Shown piece after piece: positions 54,709-64,000 of a stretch of 64,000 nt of DNA. The stretch is from JACMLD01 sp963705285 (lineage in GTDB: Bacteria > Bacteroidota > Bacteroidia > Chitinophagales > Chitinophagaceae). The DNA lies in NCBI GenBank assembly GCA_963705285.1, contig OY970066.1, positions 806,001 to 870,000 on the forward strand, read 5' to 3'. Every line of letters starts with the position of its first letter. Position 1 is the first letter of the stretch. The position numbers and the translations under genes are program-made. The notes under the pieces were generated by a model. The model was not told the DNA's origin. It saw nothing but the letters and a program-made list of their open reading frames with translations, and did no database searches.

Positions 54709-55938
54709 TTAAAAAACTAGCGAAGCGCGCATCGTTTTCAGCAACGCCTTGTTGTTAGATTTCGTTATCACCACACTGTTACATCCGTTGAACGCCGCAA
54801 AATCCCTGATGGCATCGCATAATTTTTCGGTAATAGCCGCATTCATTTTTACCGCTTCAAAATGAAGGTTGTGAATAACCAGTTTGCGTTGTTTGCGCTC
54901 GGCCTTGGCATCCATACGCGCAATAAATGTATCTCCATGTATTATTGGCAATGCAAAATAGCCATACTTTCTTTTAGCCTCCGGCACAAAACATTCCACC
55001 TGGTAATCGAAATTAAAAAAATCGCGCAGCCGGTGGCGAAATACATTCAGCATATCAAAAGGAGAAAGAATAAACACATCGCCAGCAATGCTGATCTTTT
55101 TGTTCTTATACATGGGCAGCATATACAACGGGCCTTTCAAACCTTCTACCGCCACCTGGCAAACTTCGCCGGCCTCTACCATTTTTTGTATTTCCGTTTT
55201 TATGGGCGGCTTTACAAAACGGCCGTTCCATGCAATTTCCTTCTGGTACGCAATGCCCAATGCCTTTAATGATCGCAAAATTAAATGGCGGGTATATGCT
55301 TCCATAGTTGGTGGTATTGTATCAATATCGGCCGGCACAATGTTGCGCGTAAGATCATACTGTTTGTGAAAGTCTTTTTTACGGGTAGTAAGTAATTGCC
55401 CGGTGAGGTGCAATCTTTCCAGCGCTACTTTTGATGGCCGCCAGTCCCACCAGCCGCTGCTTTTTACGGTACGGTCGTTCTCAAAATCTTTTGCGGCCTT
55501 GGGTCCTTCGCGCGCAATCTGATCAAGAATGCGTTGCATGAGGTTGCGTTCTGCCTGTGGCACCGATGCATATTTTGCAGAAAATACCTGCTGTATGGGA
55601 TAAGAGAAACGATATTCCTCCATGGGCATAAAACCGCTGTCGCGTGTCCAAAACTCATAAATCCTTCCATCAGCCTGCAATTCCATCAGCCAGTCTGTTT
55701 CATAACCCGGCACACGTGCAGCAATGGCATGGTGGTGCGCGCGCTCTACTACAAAATTGGTGTCTACCTGTACAAACCCCAGGTGATTGATCACTTTAAA
55801 CGCCGCTTCCAATCCTTTACCAAACTGGCCGCGTTTGGCAAGCCCTGCAGCATGCAGAATAATTGCCCGCGCTTCAGGTTTTGTAAAATGAATGATAGAA
55901 GAATGGGTCGATGCGTTCGACAAGATGGATTTCTTCAT
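54709..55938 (-). CDS. YcaQ/AlkX-type DNA glycosylase (winged HTH)
   Basis: 409 residues. It matches the HTH_42/YcaQ layout: an N-terminal winged helix region with ARAIILHAAGLAKRGQFGKG, then the catalytic strand GFVQVDTNFVVERAHHHAIAARV with the Q-x-D motif (GFVQVD) that supplies the base-flipping and water-activating residues in this family. FWTRDSGFMPMEEYRFSYP follows. These enzymes unhook interstrand cross-links and remove bulky alkylated bases. The gene is alone on the minus strand. Confidence 0.88.
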   Translation of the reverse strand: MKKSILSNASTHSSIIHFTKPEARAIILHAAGLAKRGQFGKGLEAAFKVINHLGFVQVDTNFVVERAHHHAIAARVPGYETDWLMELQADGRIYEFWTRDSGFMPMEEYRFSYPIQQVFSAKYASVPQAERNLMQRILDQIAREGPKAAKDFENDRTVKSSGWWDWRPSKVALERLHLTGQLLTTRKKDFHKQYDLTRNIVPADIDTIPPTMEAYTRHLILRSLKALGIAYQKEIAWNGRFVKPPIKTEIQKMVEAGEVCQVAVEGLKGPLYMLPMYKNKKISIAGDVFILSPFDMLNVFRHRLRDFFNFDYQVECFVPEAKRKYGYFALPIIHGDTFIARMDAKAERKQRKLVIHNLHFEAVKMNAAITEKLCDAIRDFAAFNGCNSVVITKSNNKALLKTMRASLVF

Positions 55939-56219
55939 CGATATACCTGGTTTTATTGCCGTGTTAAATTGCCGGATTGATAGCTCGTCAATATTTGTAT
56001 AGCCATTTCACTGATACCTCCGCGCTACTGTCTATCAAAGTCCTCCCGTTACATAAGCAATATATACAAAACTGTATAACGGTCATACCCCAATGAACAA
56101 TGTGATGAGCAAACTTTCGAATTACGTACTTATGAACTAAGAACGGAGCTGTGAAACCGTTTTCATAAATTATAACACGAAAGAAACACCTAATCGGCCT
56201 ATCCCAAAAGAGATTTTCC

Positions 56220-56227
56220 TAATTTTG
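56220..56227 (+). promoter_or_regulatory. Candidate -7 box for katG
   Basis: TAATTTTG matches TAnnTTTG, 44 bases before the ATG at 56272. No clear TTTG lies 19-21 bases upstream, so the match is partial. Confidence 0.35.
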
Positions 56228-56271
56228 GCCCTCCATTCAACATCTACCCATACATAAGAAACCTATACATT

Positions 56272-58518
56272 ATGCAGAATCATACAGATCACAGTCAGTT
56301 ATCAGAAATGAATAGCCCCAGTGTGGCTACCAAATGCCCTTTTTTAAATGGAGCCCTCAAGCAAAGTGCAGGTAGTGGTACGCGTAACCGAGATTGGTGG
56401 CCCAACCAGTTAAGGTTGAATATTCTTCGCCAGTATTCATCGCTGTCAAACCCCATGGATGAACAATTTAATTACGCTGAAGAATTCAGGAGCCTTGATC
56501 TTAAAGCCGTAAAGCAGGATATTTTTGAACTAATGACCACATCACAGGATTGGTGGCCGGCAGATTATGGCCATTACGGGCCACTGTTTATACGCATGGC
56601 CTGGCATAGCGCCGGTACCTACCGTGTATCAGACGGTCGCGGCGGCGCTGGTTTTGGAACGCAACGTTTTGCACCACTTAATAGCTGGCCAGATAATGCC
56701 AACCTTGATAAAGCGCGTCAGTTGTTATGGCCCATCAAAAAAAAATATGGCAGAAAACTTTCGTGGGCAGACCTGATGGTACTAACAGGCAACTGTGCAC
56801 TTGAATCTATGGGTTTGCCAACTTTTGGTTTTGGTGGCGGCCGGGAAGATGTGTGGGAACCTGCAGAAGATATTTATTGGGGTTCTGAAAAAGAATGGCT
56901 GGGCGATAAACGCTATACAACCGATCGCGAATTGGAAAACCCACTGGCCGCAGTTCAAATGGGACTTATTTATGTAAATCCCGAAGGGCCCAATGGCAAC
57001 CCTGATCCGCTTGCATCTGCCCGCGATATACGCGAAACGTTTGGCCGCATGGCCATGAACGATTATGAAACCGTTGCACTGATAGCCGGCGGCCACACGT
57101 TTGGTAAAACACATGGCGCCGCAGACCCCGGCGCGCATGTTGGCAAAGAACCGGCGGCAGCAGGCATAGAAGAACAAAGCCTGGGCTGGAAAAACTCTTA
57201 CCGTACGGGAAAAGGCGGCGATACCATTACCAGTGGTATAGAAGGCGCCTGGACGCAAACACCCACAAAATGGAGCAACAGTTACTTTGATAACCTGTTT
57301 GGTTTTGACTGGGTACTAACAAAAGGACCAGGTGGCGCCAACCAGTGGAAACCTAAAGACGATGCCGGTGCGGGCACCATACCCGACGCGCACGACCCCG
57401 AAAAACGCCATGCACCGTTTATGCTTACTTCAGACATTGCATTAAAAGTAGACCCGGCTTACAATAAAGTGTCAAAACATTTTCATGAAAACCCTGCAGA
57501 ATTTGCGGATGCTTTTTCACGTGCCTGGTTTAAACTTACACATAGGGATATGGGACCCCGTGCCCGCTACCTGGGGCCGGAAGTACCTGCTGAAGAACTG
57601 ATTTGGCAAGACCCAATTCCGGCCGTTAACCATCCATTGATAGAGGTGGGTGATATTACTTCATTGAAAAATAAAATACTGGGGTCTGGCCTTACAATAT
57701 CGCAGCTGGTGGCTACGGCATGGGCATCAGCATCTACCTTTCGCGGTTCTGATAAACGTGGCGGCGCCAACGGTGCTCGCATACGGCTTGCCCCGCAAAA
57801 AGATTGGGAAGTAAACAATCCCGCACAACTTGCTACCGTATTGTCTGCATTGGAAGGTATTCAAAAAGAATTCAATGGTGCAAACGCCGGCGGTAAACAG
57901 GTATCCCTGGCAGACCTGATTGTGTTGGGCGGAAGTGCGGCCATTGAAAAAGCGGCTAAGGATGCCGGTTATACGGTAGATGTTCCGTTTACACCAGGCC
58001 GCGCAGATGCCTTGCCCGAACAAACAGATACGGAATCTTTTGAAGTGCTGGAGCCTGCGGCCGATGGTTTCCGCAATTACCTCAACCCCCAACATATCAG
58101 CGTGTCAGAAGGCTTGCTGGTAGACAAAGCACAACTGCTTACACTTACGGCACCAGAAATGACGGTACTGATTGGTGGTATGCGGGTGCTGAATACCAAT
58201 TTTGATCAGTCGAAGCACGGCGTATTCACCAACCGGCCTGGCCAGTTGACCAATGATTTTTTTGTGAACCTGCTTGATATGGGCACCACCTGGGCAGCCA
58301 CTTCAGACGCACAAAAAATATTCTCCGGTTCTGATCGCAATTCGGGCGAAATTAAATGGACGGGTACACGTGTTGATCTCATTATTGGTTCCAACTCAGA
58401 ACTGCGTGCTATTGCAGAAGTTTATGCGTGTGAAGATGCCAAAGAAAAATTTGTAAAAGATTTTGTAGCCGCGTGGGTAAAAGTGATGAATTTAGACAGG
58501 TTTGATTTGGTTAAATAA
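56272..58518 (+). CDS. katG: Catalase-peroxidase
   Basis: 748 residues. The distal haem pocket is R108-MA-W111-H112 in FIRMAWHSAGTYR. The Met-Tyr-Trp cross-link partners are Trp111, Tyr234 (in GLIYVNPEG) and Met260 (in RMAMND). The proximal haem ligand is His275 in AGGHTFGKTHG. The N-terminal region is Trp-rich (NRDWWPNQ, TSQDWWPADYGHY), and the C-terminal half is the duplicated second domain without haem (SVSEGLLVDKAQLLTLTAPEMTVLIGG). It detoxifies hydrogen peroxide in the cytoplasm. A strong hairpin terminator follows. ATG 56272 gives the full N-terminus. Confidence 0.97.
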   Translation: MQNHTDHSQLSEMNSPSVATKCPFLNGALKQSAGSGTRNRDWWPNQLRLNILRQYSSLSNPMDEQFNYAEEFRSLDLKAVKQDIFELMTTSQDWWPADYGHYGPLFIRMAWHSAGTYRVSDGRGGAGFGTQRFAPLNSWPDNANLDKARQLLWPIKKKYGRKLSWADLMVLTGNCALESMGLPTFGFGGGREDVWEPAEDIYWGSEKEWLGDKRYTTDRELENPLAAVQMGLIYVNPEGPNGNPDPLASARDIRETFGRMAMNDYETVALIAGGHTFGKTHGAADPGAHVGKEPAAAGIEEQSLGWKNSYRTGKGGDTITSGIEGAWTQTPTKWSNSYFDNLFGFDWVLTKGPGGANQWKPKDDAGAGTIPDAHDPEKRHAPFMLTSDIALKVDPAYNKVSKHFHENPAEFADAFSRAWFKLTHRDMGPRARYLGPEVPAEELIWQDPIPAVNHPLIEVGDITSLKNKILGSGLTISQLVATAWASASTFRGSDKRGGANGARIRLAPQKDWEVNNPAQLATVLSALEGIQKEFNGANAGGKQVSLADLIVLGGSAAIEKAAKDAGYTVDVPFTPGRADALPEQTDTESFEVLEPAADGFRNYLNPQHISVSEGLLVDKAQLLTLTAPEMTVLIGGMRVLNTNFDQSKHGVFTNRPGQLTNDFFVNLLDMGTTWAATSDAQKIFSGSDRNSGEIKWTGTRVDLIIGSNSELRAIAEVYACEDAKEKFVKDFVAAWVKVMNLDRFDLVK

Positions 58519-58536
58519 ACAATTTCACTATCTAAT

Positions 58537-58568
58537 AAAAAGGTGGCCCTAACAAGCCACCTTTTTTT
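58537..58568 (+). terminator. Rho-independent terminator after katG
   Basis: AAAAAGGTGGC (58537-58547) pairs with GCCACCTTTTT (58556-58566), with further Ts. It lies 18 bases beyond the katG stop and 15 before the end of the convergent gene. Confidence 0.85.
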
Positions 58569-58582
58569 ATTGTGTGTATCTG

Positions 58583-60742
58583 TTAGACTTCTGAGAGTGT
58601 AAAAGGCAATTTACGTATACGCTTGCCCGTAAGATCAAAAATAGCATTGCACAATGCCGGTGCAAAGGCTGGCAACCCGGGCTCGCCCACGCCTCCTGGC
58701 TTTTCATCATTTTCCATAATATGTACTTCTATCTCAGGTATTTCAAAAATGCGGGGCATGCGGTAATTGTGAAAATTGGTTTCCACCGCCCTGCCTTCTT
58801 TAAAATGCGTGGCATGATTAATTGCGGCGCCCATTGCCATTACAATACTGCCTTCTAATTGTGCTTTTATAATACCAGGGTTTACATACCAGCCGCAATC
58901 TATTACTGCGAACACTTTATCAATCTGTACTTTTTTATTTTTATTGTACGATACTTTTACCACCTGGCCTACCATGCTGCCAAAACATTCAGTAATGGCA
59001 ATACCCCATCCCTTTCCGGCTGGTTGTTCCTTCCAATGGCTTAGCTTTTCAAGCTGTTGCAGCAAAGCCTGGTAACGTGTTGATGTAAGATGTGTTTTTC
59101 TAAATGCCAGGGAATCTTTACCGGCCAGTTGCGCCAGTTCATCTATAAAACATTCGCCCGCAAACGCATCAACATTGGCCCCCGGTGCCCGCCACCACAT
59201 GATGGGTATGGGAGACTTGGTACCTATGCTGCTAAAACTGAAATGCGGTATACTTTGATAGTAATCGCTGGCCATACCGTCTAACCGGCCCCCGTTATGC
59301 GGCACTTCCTTTGGTGTTGCATCTTCAAGCTGCCCCGCACCCATATATTGTGTAGCGGTAACAACCTGTAAGGCCGATATTTTTTTCTGCGCATCTATAC
59401 CCCCGCGGCAGCGGTACATAGCGCCTGACCGGAAAGGCCCGCCGGTCATATCGTCTTCTCTCGTCCACATTACCTGTACCGGCCCATTTATTTTTTTTGA
59501 AATGAGAGCAGCTTCCATTGGATAATCCAGAAAACCTTTACGCCCAAAACCACCACCCAGGAAAGTCATGTTTACCGTTACCTTATCAATGGGTATCTGT
59601 AACCGTTCGCTTAGGTCTGTTTGTACCCACAGTGCCTCTTGTATCGGCCCCCAGATATCAATACTGTTTTCTTTTACATCGGCAATGCAGTTGAGTGGCT
59701 CCATACAACTGTGCGATTGGTAAGGCGCCTCATACACAGCTTCAATGGTGTTGGTGGCAGATCTAACTGCGCTTTCAAAAAGCTCAGATGGTGCAGGTTT
59801 TTGCAAATCGTGCTGCATGCGTGCTGCAATTTGTTCAGAATTCAGGTGTTCAAAACCTTCATCGTTCCACTCCACTTTCAGCAGTTTGCGCGCTTTCATA
59901 GCAGTCCACAAAGTATCGGCCACTACCGCCACGCCCTCGTATAAGTAACCAAATATTACTCGTTGCACGGTAAACACATGGCGCACCCCTCTTACGCTCC
60001 GGGTGGCCGAATCATCAAAACTTTTTACTTTTCCCCTGAAACGCGGACTGCGCTCGACCACCGCGTACAACATGCCGGGCAATTTTTTATCGAGCCCAAA
60101 CACGGCACTGCCATTTATTTTTAATGCTGAATCTTTGCGCAACAAAGGCTTGCCGATAACAGCATACTCTTTTCGCGCCTTAAGGGTAACCTGCTGCGGC
60201 GGAGTAAGGCGGGCTGCATCTTTTACCAATGCACCGTATGAAAGTTTTCGGCCATCAGCTTTGTGTATTACCTGGCTGTTAGCAGCATAACAATCGGTTG
60301 GTTGTATGCCCCATTGTTTTGCGGCTGCTTCCACCAGCATTTCGCGGGCAGCTGCGCCAACGCGCAAGAGTTGCTGATACCAGCCGCGTACAGAGAAGCT
60401 GCCTTCCTGCGGTTGCGGCCCATACTTGGAGTTGGCTGCCACGTACTGCACGGTTACATCATTCATATTTACTTCCAGCTCTTCGGCTACAATTTGCGGA
60501 ATGGTTTGCCAGGTACCTTGGCCCATTTCTGAACGGTGGTTAAAAATGGTGACCTTTCCTTCGTCGTTAATAGATATCCAGGTCATTAACTGTGTGGCAG
60601 ATGCTTCCGTATTTTCAACATGCATGATGTTGCCGGCGGTTTTTCCTGCAGTTGCCCAATAGCTGCCTATTGTTAATGCGATGCCAGACATGGCTGCCTG
60701 TTGCAGAAAAATTCTTCTGGAAAGATGCCGTTGCTTTTTCAT
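58583..60742 (-). CDS. Molybdopterin-binding aldehyde-oxidase-type subunit (xanthine dehydrogenase family)
   Basis: 719 residues with a twin-arginine signal (LSRRIFLQQAAMSG) and the aldehyde oxidase/xanthine dehydrogenase molybdopterin-binding architecture. There are an N-terminal domain (ASATQLMTWISINDEGKVTIF...) and the second with FLGGGFGRKGFLDYPMEAALIS, VMWTREDDMTGGPFR and the C-terminal GVGEPGLPAFAPALCNAIF. The matching small [2Fe-2S] subunit gene is not adjacent in this window, which is unusual. It is probably a periplasmic oxidoreductase; the substrate is unknown. Confidence 0.88.
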   Translation of the reverse strand: MKKQRHLSRRIFLQQAAMSGIALTIGSYWATAGKTAGNIMHVENTEASATQLMTWISINDEGKVTIFNHRSEMGQGTWQTIPQIVAEELEVNMNDVTVQYVAANSKYGPQPQEGSFSVRGWYQQLLRVGAAAREMLVEAAAKQWGIQPTDCYAANSQVIHKADGRKLSYGALVKDAARLTPPQQVTLKARKEYAVIGKPLLRKDSALKINGSAVFGLDKKLPGMLYAVVERSPRFRGKVKSFDDSATRSVRGVRHVFTVQRVIFGYLYEGVAVVADTLWTAMKARKLLKVEWNDEGFEHLNSEQIAARMQHDLQKPAPSELFESAVRSATNTIEAVYEAPYQSHSCMEPLNCIADVKENSIDIWGPIQEALWVQTDLSERLQIPIDKVTVNMTFLGGGFGRKGFLDYPMEAALISKKINGPVQVMWTREDDMTGGPFRSGAMYRCRGGIDAQKKISALQVVTATQYMGAGQLEDATPKEVPHNGGRLDGMASDYYQSIPHFSFSSIGTKSPIPIMWWRAPGANVDAFAGECFIDELAQLAGKDSLAFRKTHLTSTRYQALLQQLEKLSHWKEQPAGKGWGIAITECFGSMVGQVVKVSYNKNKKVQIDKVFAVIDCGWYVNPGIIKAQLEGSIVMAMGAAINHATHFKEGRAVETNFHNYRMPRIFEIPEIEVHIMENDEKPGGVGEPGLPAFAPALCNAIFDLTGKRIRKLPFTLSEV

Positions 60743-60875
60743 ACAATTGATAGCTGTATATGCAAAATATACAACTAAAATGGATTACGATTTAACAACG
60801 GCGTGTTAAAGTATATTCATGAAAAGTAGGTAACTATTTGCCAGTATTGGCGGGCAACAAAAGCCTTTGATATCT

Positions 60876-60912
60876 AAACGAGGGCAAAATCCACAGAATT
60901 TTGCCCTCGTTT
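60876..60912. terminator. Strong inverted-repeat terminator
   Basis: AAACGAGGGCAAAAT (60876-60890) pairs with ATTTTGCCCTCGTTT (60898-60912) around a 7-base loop. It lies 36 bases beyond the stop of the histidine kinase gene on the minus strand, where it ends in TTT. Confidence 0.75.
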
Positions 60913-60950
60913 ATGGGTAGAGGCAGCCTGAAGATGCATGCTTAACCCAT

Positions 60951-62831
60951 TTACACGCCCATTTCTAATTCTACTAGTGTTCCGCTGCCCTTTTCAGACT
61001 GTATGGCCAGCCTGGCGCCCAGCTCATTGGCGCGGCGTTGCATATTGCCCAGGCCATTGCCTTTTTTAACTTTGCTGCTATCAAACCCGTTGCCGAAGTC
61101 TTTCACGCGCATGGTCAGCTGGCGCGATGCAAGCTTTGCGCTGATATCTACAACGGCAGTACCAGAGTATTTTACGGCATTGTTGATGGCTTCTTTAAAT
61201 ACCAGGTAGAGATTTTTGCGTTGTTGCATGGAAAATTTAATCTTTTCCAGGTCATCAAGGTGAATGGATACATCTATATTCTTGCTGCCACAGATATCAT
61301 ATACAAACCGCTCTATACGTTCTTTCAAACTACCGGCCTCACTATCGTCTGGCTTTATCATCCAAACGATATCACCCATTTTATCCATGGTCTCTTTGGC
61401 ATTGGTACTCATGGTAGATAATATTGTAGCCCGCTTGGCCTCATTGCCCTGCTGGGCGGCCATAGCGCTCAGCATATGAATGCTGCTGATGGAGCTACCC
61501 ACCTCATCATGCAAATCGGCAGCAATCTGGTTTCTTAATTGTAATTCTTTCATCTGCTGCCGCAGCCTGTTGCGGTTAATAAACAACCATATGCCAATAA
61601 GAGACAGTGCACCAATAATTACTGCCCCTGTTAATACAAAGCGCTGCTGCCGTAGGGCCTGTTGCTGCAATATTTTGTCTTTATTGAGCAAGCGTATTTC
61701 ATTATCCTGCTCGTTTACCCTGAATTTTGTTTGCATGGCAGCCATTTCATTATCATACTTCTCGCGTGCCAGTGAATCGTTCAGGCGTTTGCTGATTTGT
61801 AAATAATGGTACGCATTTTTATAATCGCCCGTTTTATAATACCCTTCTGCCAATGCATCTGAAGAGGTTTCCTGTGCATATTTTGATTCGATGCCAGTGG
61901 CAATGGCAAAACTTTCACTGGCGGCTTTAATGGCGGCTTTGTTGCTGTCTATTTTCAGGTAGATGGTACTTAGCATTTTTTGCGCTTTGGTTAGCTGCAA
62001 ATCATTCTTCTGCTTACGGGCATAGGCAACCGCTTTAAGGGCATTGGCTTCCGCTTTTTTCTTATCACCTTTTTTTAGCCATACATTGCTGATATTGCTG
62101 TAGTATTCTGAAAAATTGACTTCATGTTTATTGGTGGTGTTCATGGCAAGGGCTTTTTCGTAGCTTTCAATGCTCTTGTCATACTCTTTTTTCTGCTCGT
62201 ATATGTTGCCCAGTTTATTTAGAATGCCGGCCATGGTAAGCGAGTCTTCTATCTTTTCATAATATTCATAGGCTTTTTCATAATACATTTTGCTTTGATC
62301 ATACTTGCTCTGCAGATAGTATATATTTCCAATGGCTTTATAGGCCGATGCCCGGGGGCCCGGCTTGCCGGCTTTTTCTGAATAAGCAATAGCCGTATCG
62401 CAATCAAGTAATGATGCTTTTAACCAACCTGATTGCATTTTATAATCTGCCCTGGTTTGGTAACACATGGCCAGCCTGTCTGGCTTTCCTACCTTCAGGT
62501 ACCACCCAATAGCGGTGTCTATATAATGAAGGGCCGATTTTAAATTACCGGCTAATCCATACAGGTACGACACAGTAAACATGCAGCCGGCAACACCACC
62601 CATATAATTCACTTTTTTTCCCAAAGCAATTCCCTTTTTTGCATAGTTAATGGCAGCGGAAGCATCCGTTCCGGCAGTTACAGACGCCATTACATGGTAA
62701 GCGCGCACTTTGGCAGAATCTTCTGTGCCGGTATTGATAATCTTCAGTAATGAATCAGTATCTATTTTTTGCGCAGCAGCACTCACTGCCACCAGCACAG
62801 CAAAAAATAAGGCTGCAATATATTTTTGCAT
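60951..62831 (-). CDS. TPR-domain sensor histidine kinase (HisKA_3)
   Basis: 626 residues. The signal peptide (MQKYIAALFFAVLVAVSAAAQ) leads into about eight periplasmic TPR-like repeats (about 40-370). One transmembrane helix follows (VLTGAVIIGALSLIGIWLFI). The HisKA_3 dimerization/phosphoacceptor domain has the phosphorylated His441 in ADLHDEVGSSISSIHML. The HATPase_c domain has NAVKYSGT for ATP binding and DFGNGFD and GNGLGNMQRRA. No response-regulator gene is adjacent in the window, so its partner is elsewhere. Such kinases pass extracellular signals to LuxR-type regulators. Confidence 0.9.
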   Translation of the reverse strand: MQKYIAALFFAVLVAVSAAAQKIDTDSLLKIINTGTEDSAKVRAYHVMASVTAGTDASAAINYAKKGIALGKKVNYMGGVAGCMFTVSYLYGLAGNLKSALHYIDTAIGWYLKVGKPDRLAMCYQTRADYKMQSGWLKASLLDCDTAIAYSEKAGKPGPRASAYKAIGNIYYLQSKYDQSKMYYEKAYEYYEKIEDSLTMAGILNKLGNIYEQKKEYDKSIESYEKALAMNTTNKHEVNFSEYYSNISNVWLKKGDKKKAEANALKAVAYARKQKNDLQLTKAQKMLSTIYLKIDSNKAAIKAASESFAIATGIESKYAQETSSDALAEGYYKTGDYKNAYHYLQISKRLNDSLAREKYDNEMAAMQTKFRVNEQDNEIRLLNKDKILQQQALRQQRFVLTGAVIIGALSLIGIWLFINRNRLRQQMKELQLRNQIAADLHDEVGSSISSIHMLSAMAAQQGNEAKRATILSTMSTNAKETMDKMGDIVWMIKPDDSEAGSLKERIERFVYDICGSKNIDVSIHLDDLEKIKFSMQQRKNLYLVFKEAINNAVKYSGTAVVDISAKLASRQLTMRVKDFGNGFDSSKVKKGNGLGNMQRRANELGARLAIQSEKGSGTLVELEMGV

Positions 62832-63030
62832 ATGCTACTACCTGGGGTTGTTTGCGTTGTGGAGAATTTTGTAACCTGTTGTTAAGTTACGGAAAATGAG
62901 AATGGGGAATCAGGAATTCAGCATTTGTTTTTCCGGTATAACCCGGACTACCATGCCGCCACATCAGCTACAACAGGTAGTTCCGCAAATTCCCAATTCC
63001 TAATTCCCAATCCCCATTCCTGGTTCTCCA

Positions 63031-64000
63031 TCACCCTCTTGCTTCAAAAACCAAATTTACCAGCGTCCGCTGCGCAATTCTGTAGTGTTTGTATCCAGCT
63101 TCATATACCAGTTTTTCCACGGCTGCGGGGCCGGCCTGGGCACCCAGGGCATAACCCCCTTGTTGTGAGCGCGCATTGGGAACGCACATTACCGTTGAGC
63201 CGGCATAAAACATTCTTCCAATGGGGTTAAAGTTTTCTTCTATGTTGTCAAAAGATGCAGGCTCAACCAGCATCAGTGAGCCACCGGCAGATAATTTTGT
63301 ACGTGCATACCGGATAGCCTCCAGCGGGTTACCCATATCGTGAAACGAATCCATAAAACAAATGAGATCAAAATTATCGTGTTCGTAGGCATCGGCAGTA
63401 GCCACCTCAAAAACTGCATTGGTGATGCCGGCCTCTGCAGCGCGCAAACGCGCAATGGTGATGGATTCTGCATGGTAATCGAAGCCATAGAAAAAGGAAT
63501 CAGGATATTTTTTTGCCATGATGATTATCGATGCACCGTGACCGCAACCAATGTCGGCAACGCGCGCGCCAGCCACCAGCTTTTGCTCTATACCCGTTAA
63601 AGATGGTATCCATTGATCAACCAGGTTAGACCGGTAACCCGACCTGTAAAAAGATTCTACCCCGCAAAAAAGATGGTGGTGTTGCTGGTGCCAGCCAATT
63701 CCATGGCCCGTTCTGAAGGCATCTGTAACATTGTCTTTGTTTAGCCATACCGCGCCAATTACGTTAAAACCCGCCGCCAGAAATGCCGGGCTTTGCTCTT
63801 CGGCCAACACAAGGGCATGTTCAAAAGGCAAGTGGTACGTTTTATTACCGGCATCGTATTCAATATAACCTCCTGCTGCCTGGTTGTTAAGCCACTCTTG
63901 CAAATAGCGCTGGTTCATACCCGTTATAGCAGCCAGTGAATTGGCAGTAAGGGCGGTATGGCCAATCATGGCTTTGTACAGTCCCAGTTCATGGCCAATC
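63031..64000 (-). CDS. SAM-dependent methyltransferase with N-terminal winged helix, 5' end outside window
   Basis: Reading frame continues past the right edge (IGHELGLYKAMIGHTALTA runs through 63969 to 64000), so the start is missing; the visible part is about 323 codons. A winged-helix-like lead (SLAAITGMNQRYLQEWLNNQAAGG) precedes the methyltransferase domain. Motif I is VADIGCGHGASIIIMAKK, followed by FFYGFDYHAESI, FDLICFMDSFHDMG and the strand SLMLVEPASF. This is the layout of Rv2258c-like enzymes. The substrate is unknown. Confidence 0.82.
   Translation of the reverse strand, partial: IGHELGLYKAMIGHTALTANSLAAITGMNQRYLQEWLNNQAAGGYIEYDAGNKTYHLPFEHALVLAEEQSPAFLAAGFNVIGAVWLNKDNVTDAFRTGHGIGWHQQHHHLFCGVESFYRSGYRSNLVDQWIPSLTGIEQKLVAGARVADIGCGHGASIIIMAKKYPDSFFYGFDYHAESITIARLRAAEAGITNAVFEVATADAYEHDNFDLICFMDSFHDMGNPLEAIRYARTKLSAGGSLMLVEPASFDNIEENFNPIGRMFYAGSTVMCVPNARSQQGGYALGAQAGPAAVEKLVYEAGYKHYRIAQRTLVNLVFEARG

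Noticed and set aside
1..64000. tRNA, rRNA, tmRNA and known riboswitches
   Set aside because: No conserved arm or core motif of these RNAs was recognised on reading both strands; a covariance-model scan would be the decisive test.

Overview
The window looks like a chromosomal piece from a member of the Bacteroidota, most likely Chitinophagaceae. This rests on a SusC/SusD pair, many SPII lipoproteins, TAnnTTTG-type promoter elements, a FG-GAP/ASPIC lipoprotein, DUF3179, DUF4932 and DUF1801 proteins and a GH29 fucosidase. No rRNA, tRNA or CRISPR array was seen. Product names come from motif reading only; no database search was run.

Layout. 0-4.3 kb: the edge of a lipoprotein gene and a two-gene exported/lipoprotein operon of unknown function. 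4.5-6.6 kb: gene debris (an AraC-type tail out of frame with the ORF before it, a zinc-ribbon protein, an Mrr-like nuclease, an ORF fragment without a start). 6.7-11.1 kb: a minus-strand mobilization module (two excisionase-type HTH proteins, a coiled-coil membrane protein, relaxase, MobC-like protein, CHC2/Toprim primase, a membrane protein) with a likely oriT between the MobC and primase genes. No integrase is visible. 11.2-26.4 kb: an accessory island rich in nuclease-like and toxin-like folds. It holds two large PD-(D/E)xK proteins flanking a membrane-anchored SH3 protein, a DUF4241 protein, an ADP-ribosyltransferase-like gene followed by a CoiA-like nuclease, a 1265-residue protein with a SEC-C motif at one end and a PD-(D/E)xK nuclease at the other, and three consecutive genes with HEPN-like RNx3-4H motifs, one of them broken. 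This is the best place to look for an undescribed defence or conflict system.

26.4-27.8 kb is AT-rich and has no gene, but carries an 18-bp perfect palindrome upstream of a lipoprotein gene. 29.1-34.3 kb is a SusD/SusC pair. 34.9-48 kb is mostly housekeeping or accessory metabolism: a TPR protein, two methyltransferases, an ArsR/SRPBCC/VOC cluster with a clear promoter and twin operators, a DHFR-like reductase, a DUF4932 protein and a very large FG-GAP/ASPIC lipoprotein.

48-64 kb holds a DUF3179 membrane protein, an EamA transporter flanked on both sides by alternating arrays of two related hairpin repeats, an alpha-L-fucosidase, an XRE regulator with a divergent partner, a DUF1801 protein, a 97-bp tandem repeat, a YcaQ-type glycosylase, KatG, a molybdopterin-binding oxidase subunit, a TPR histidine kinase and a methyltransferase cut by the window end.
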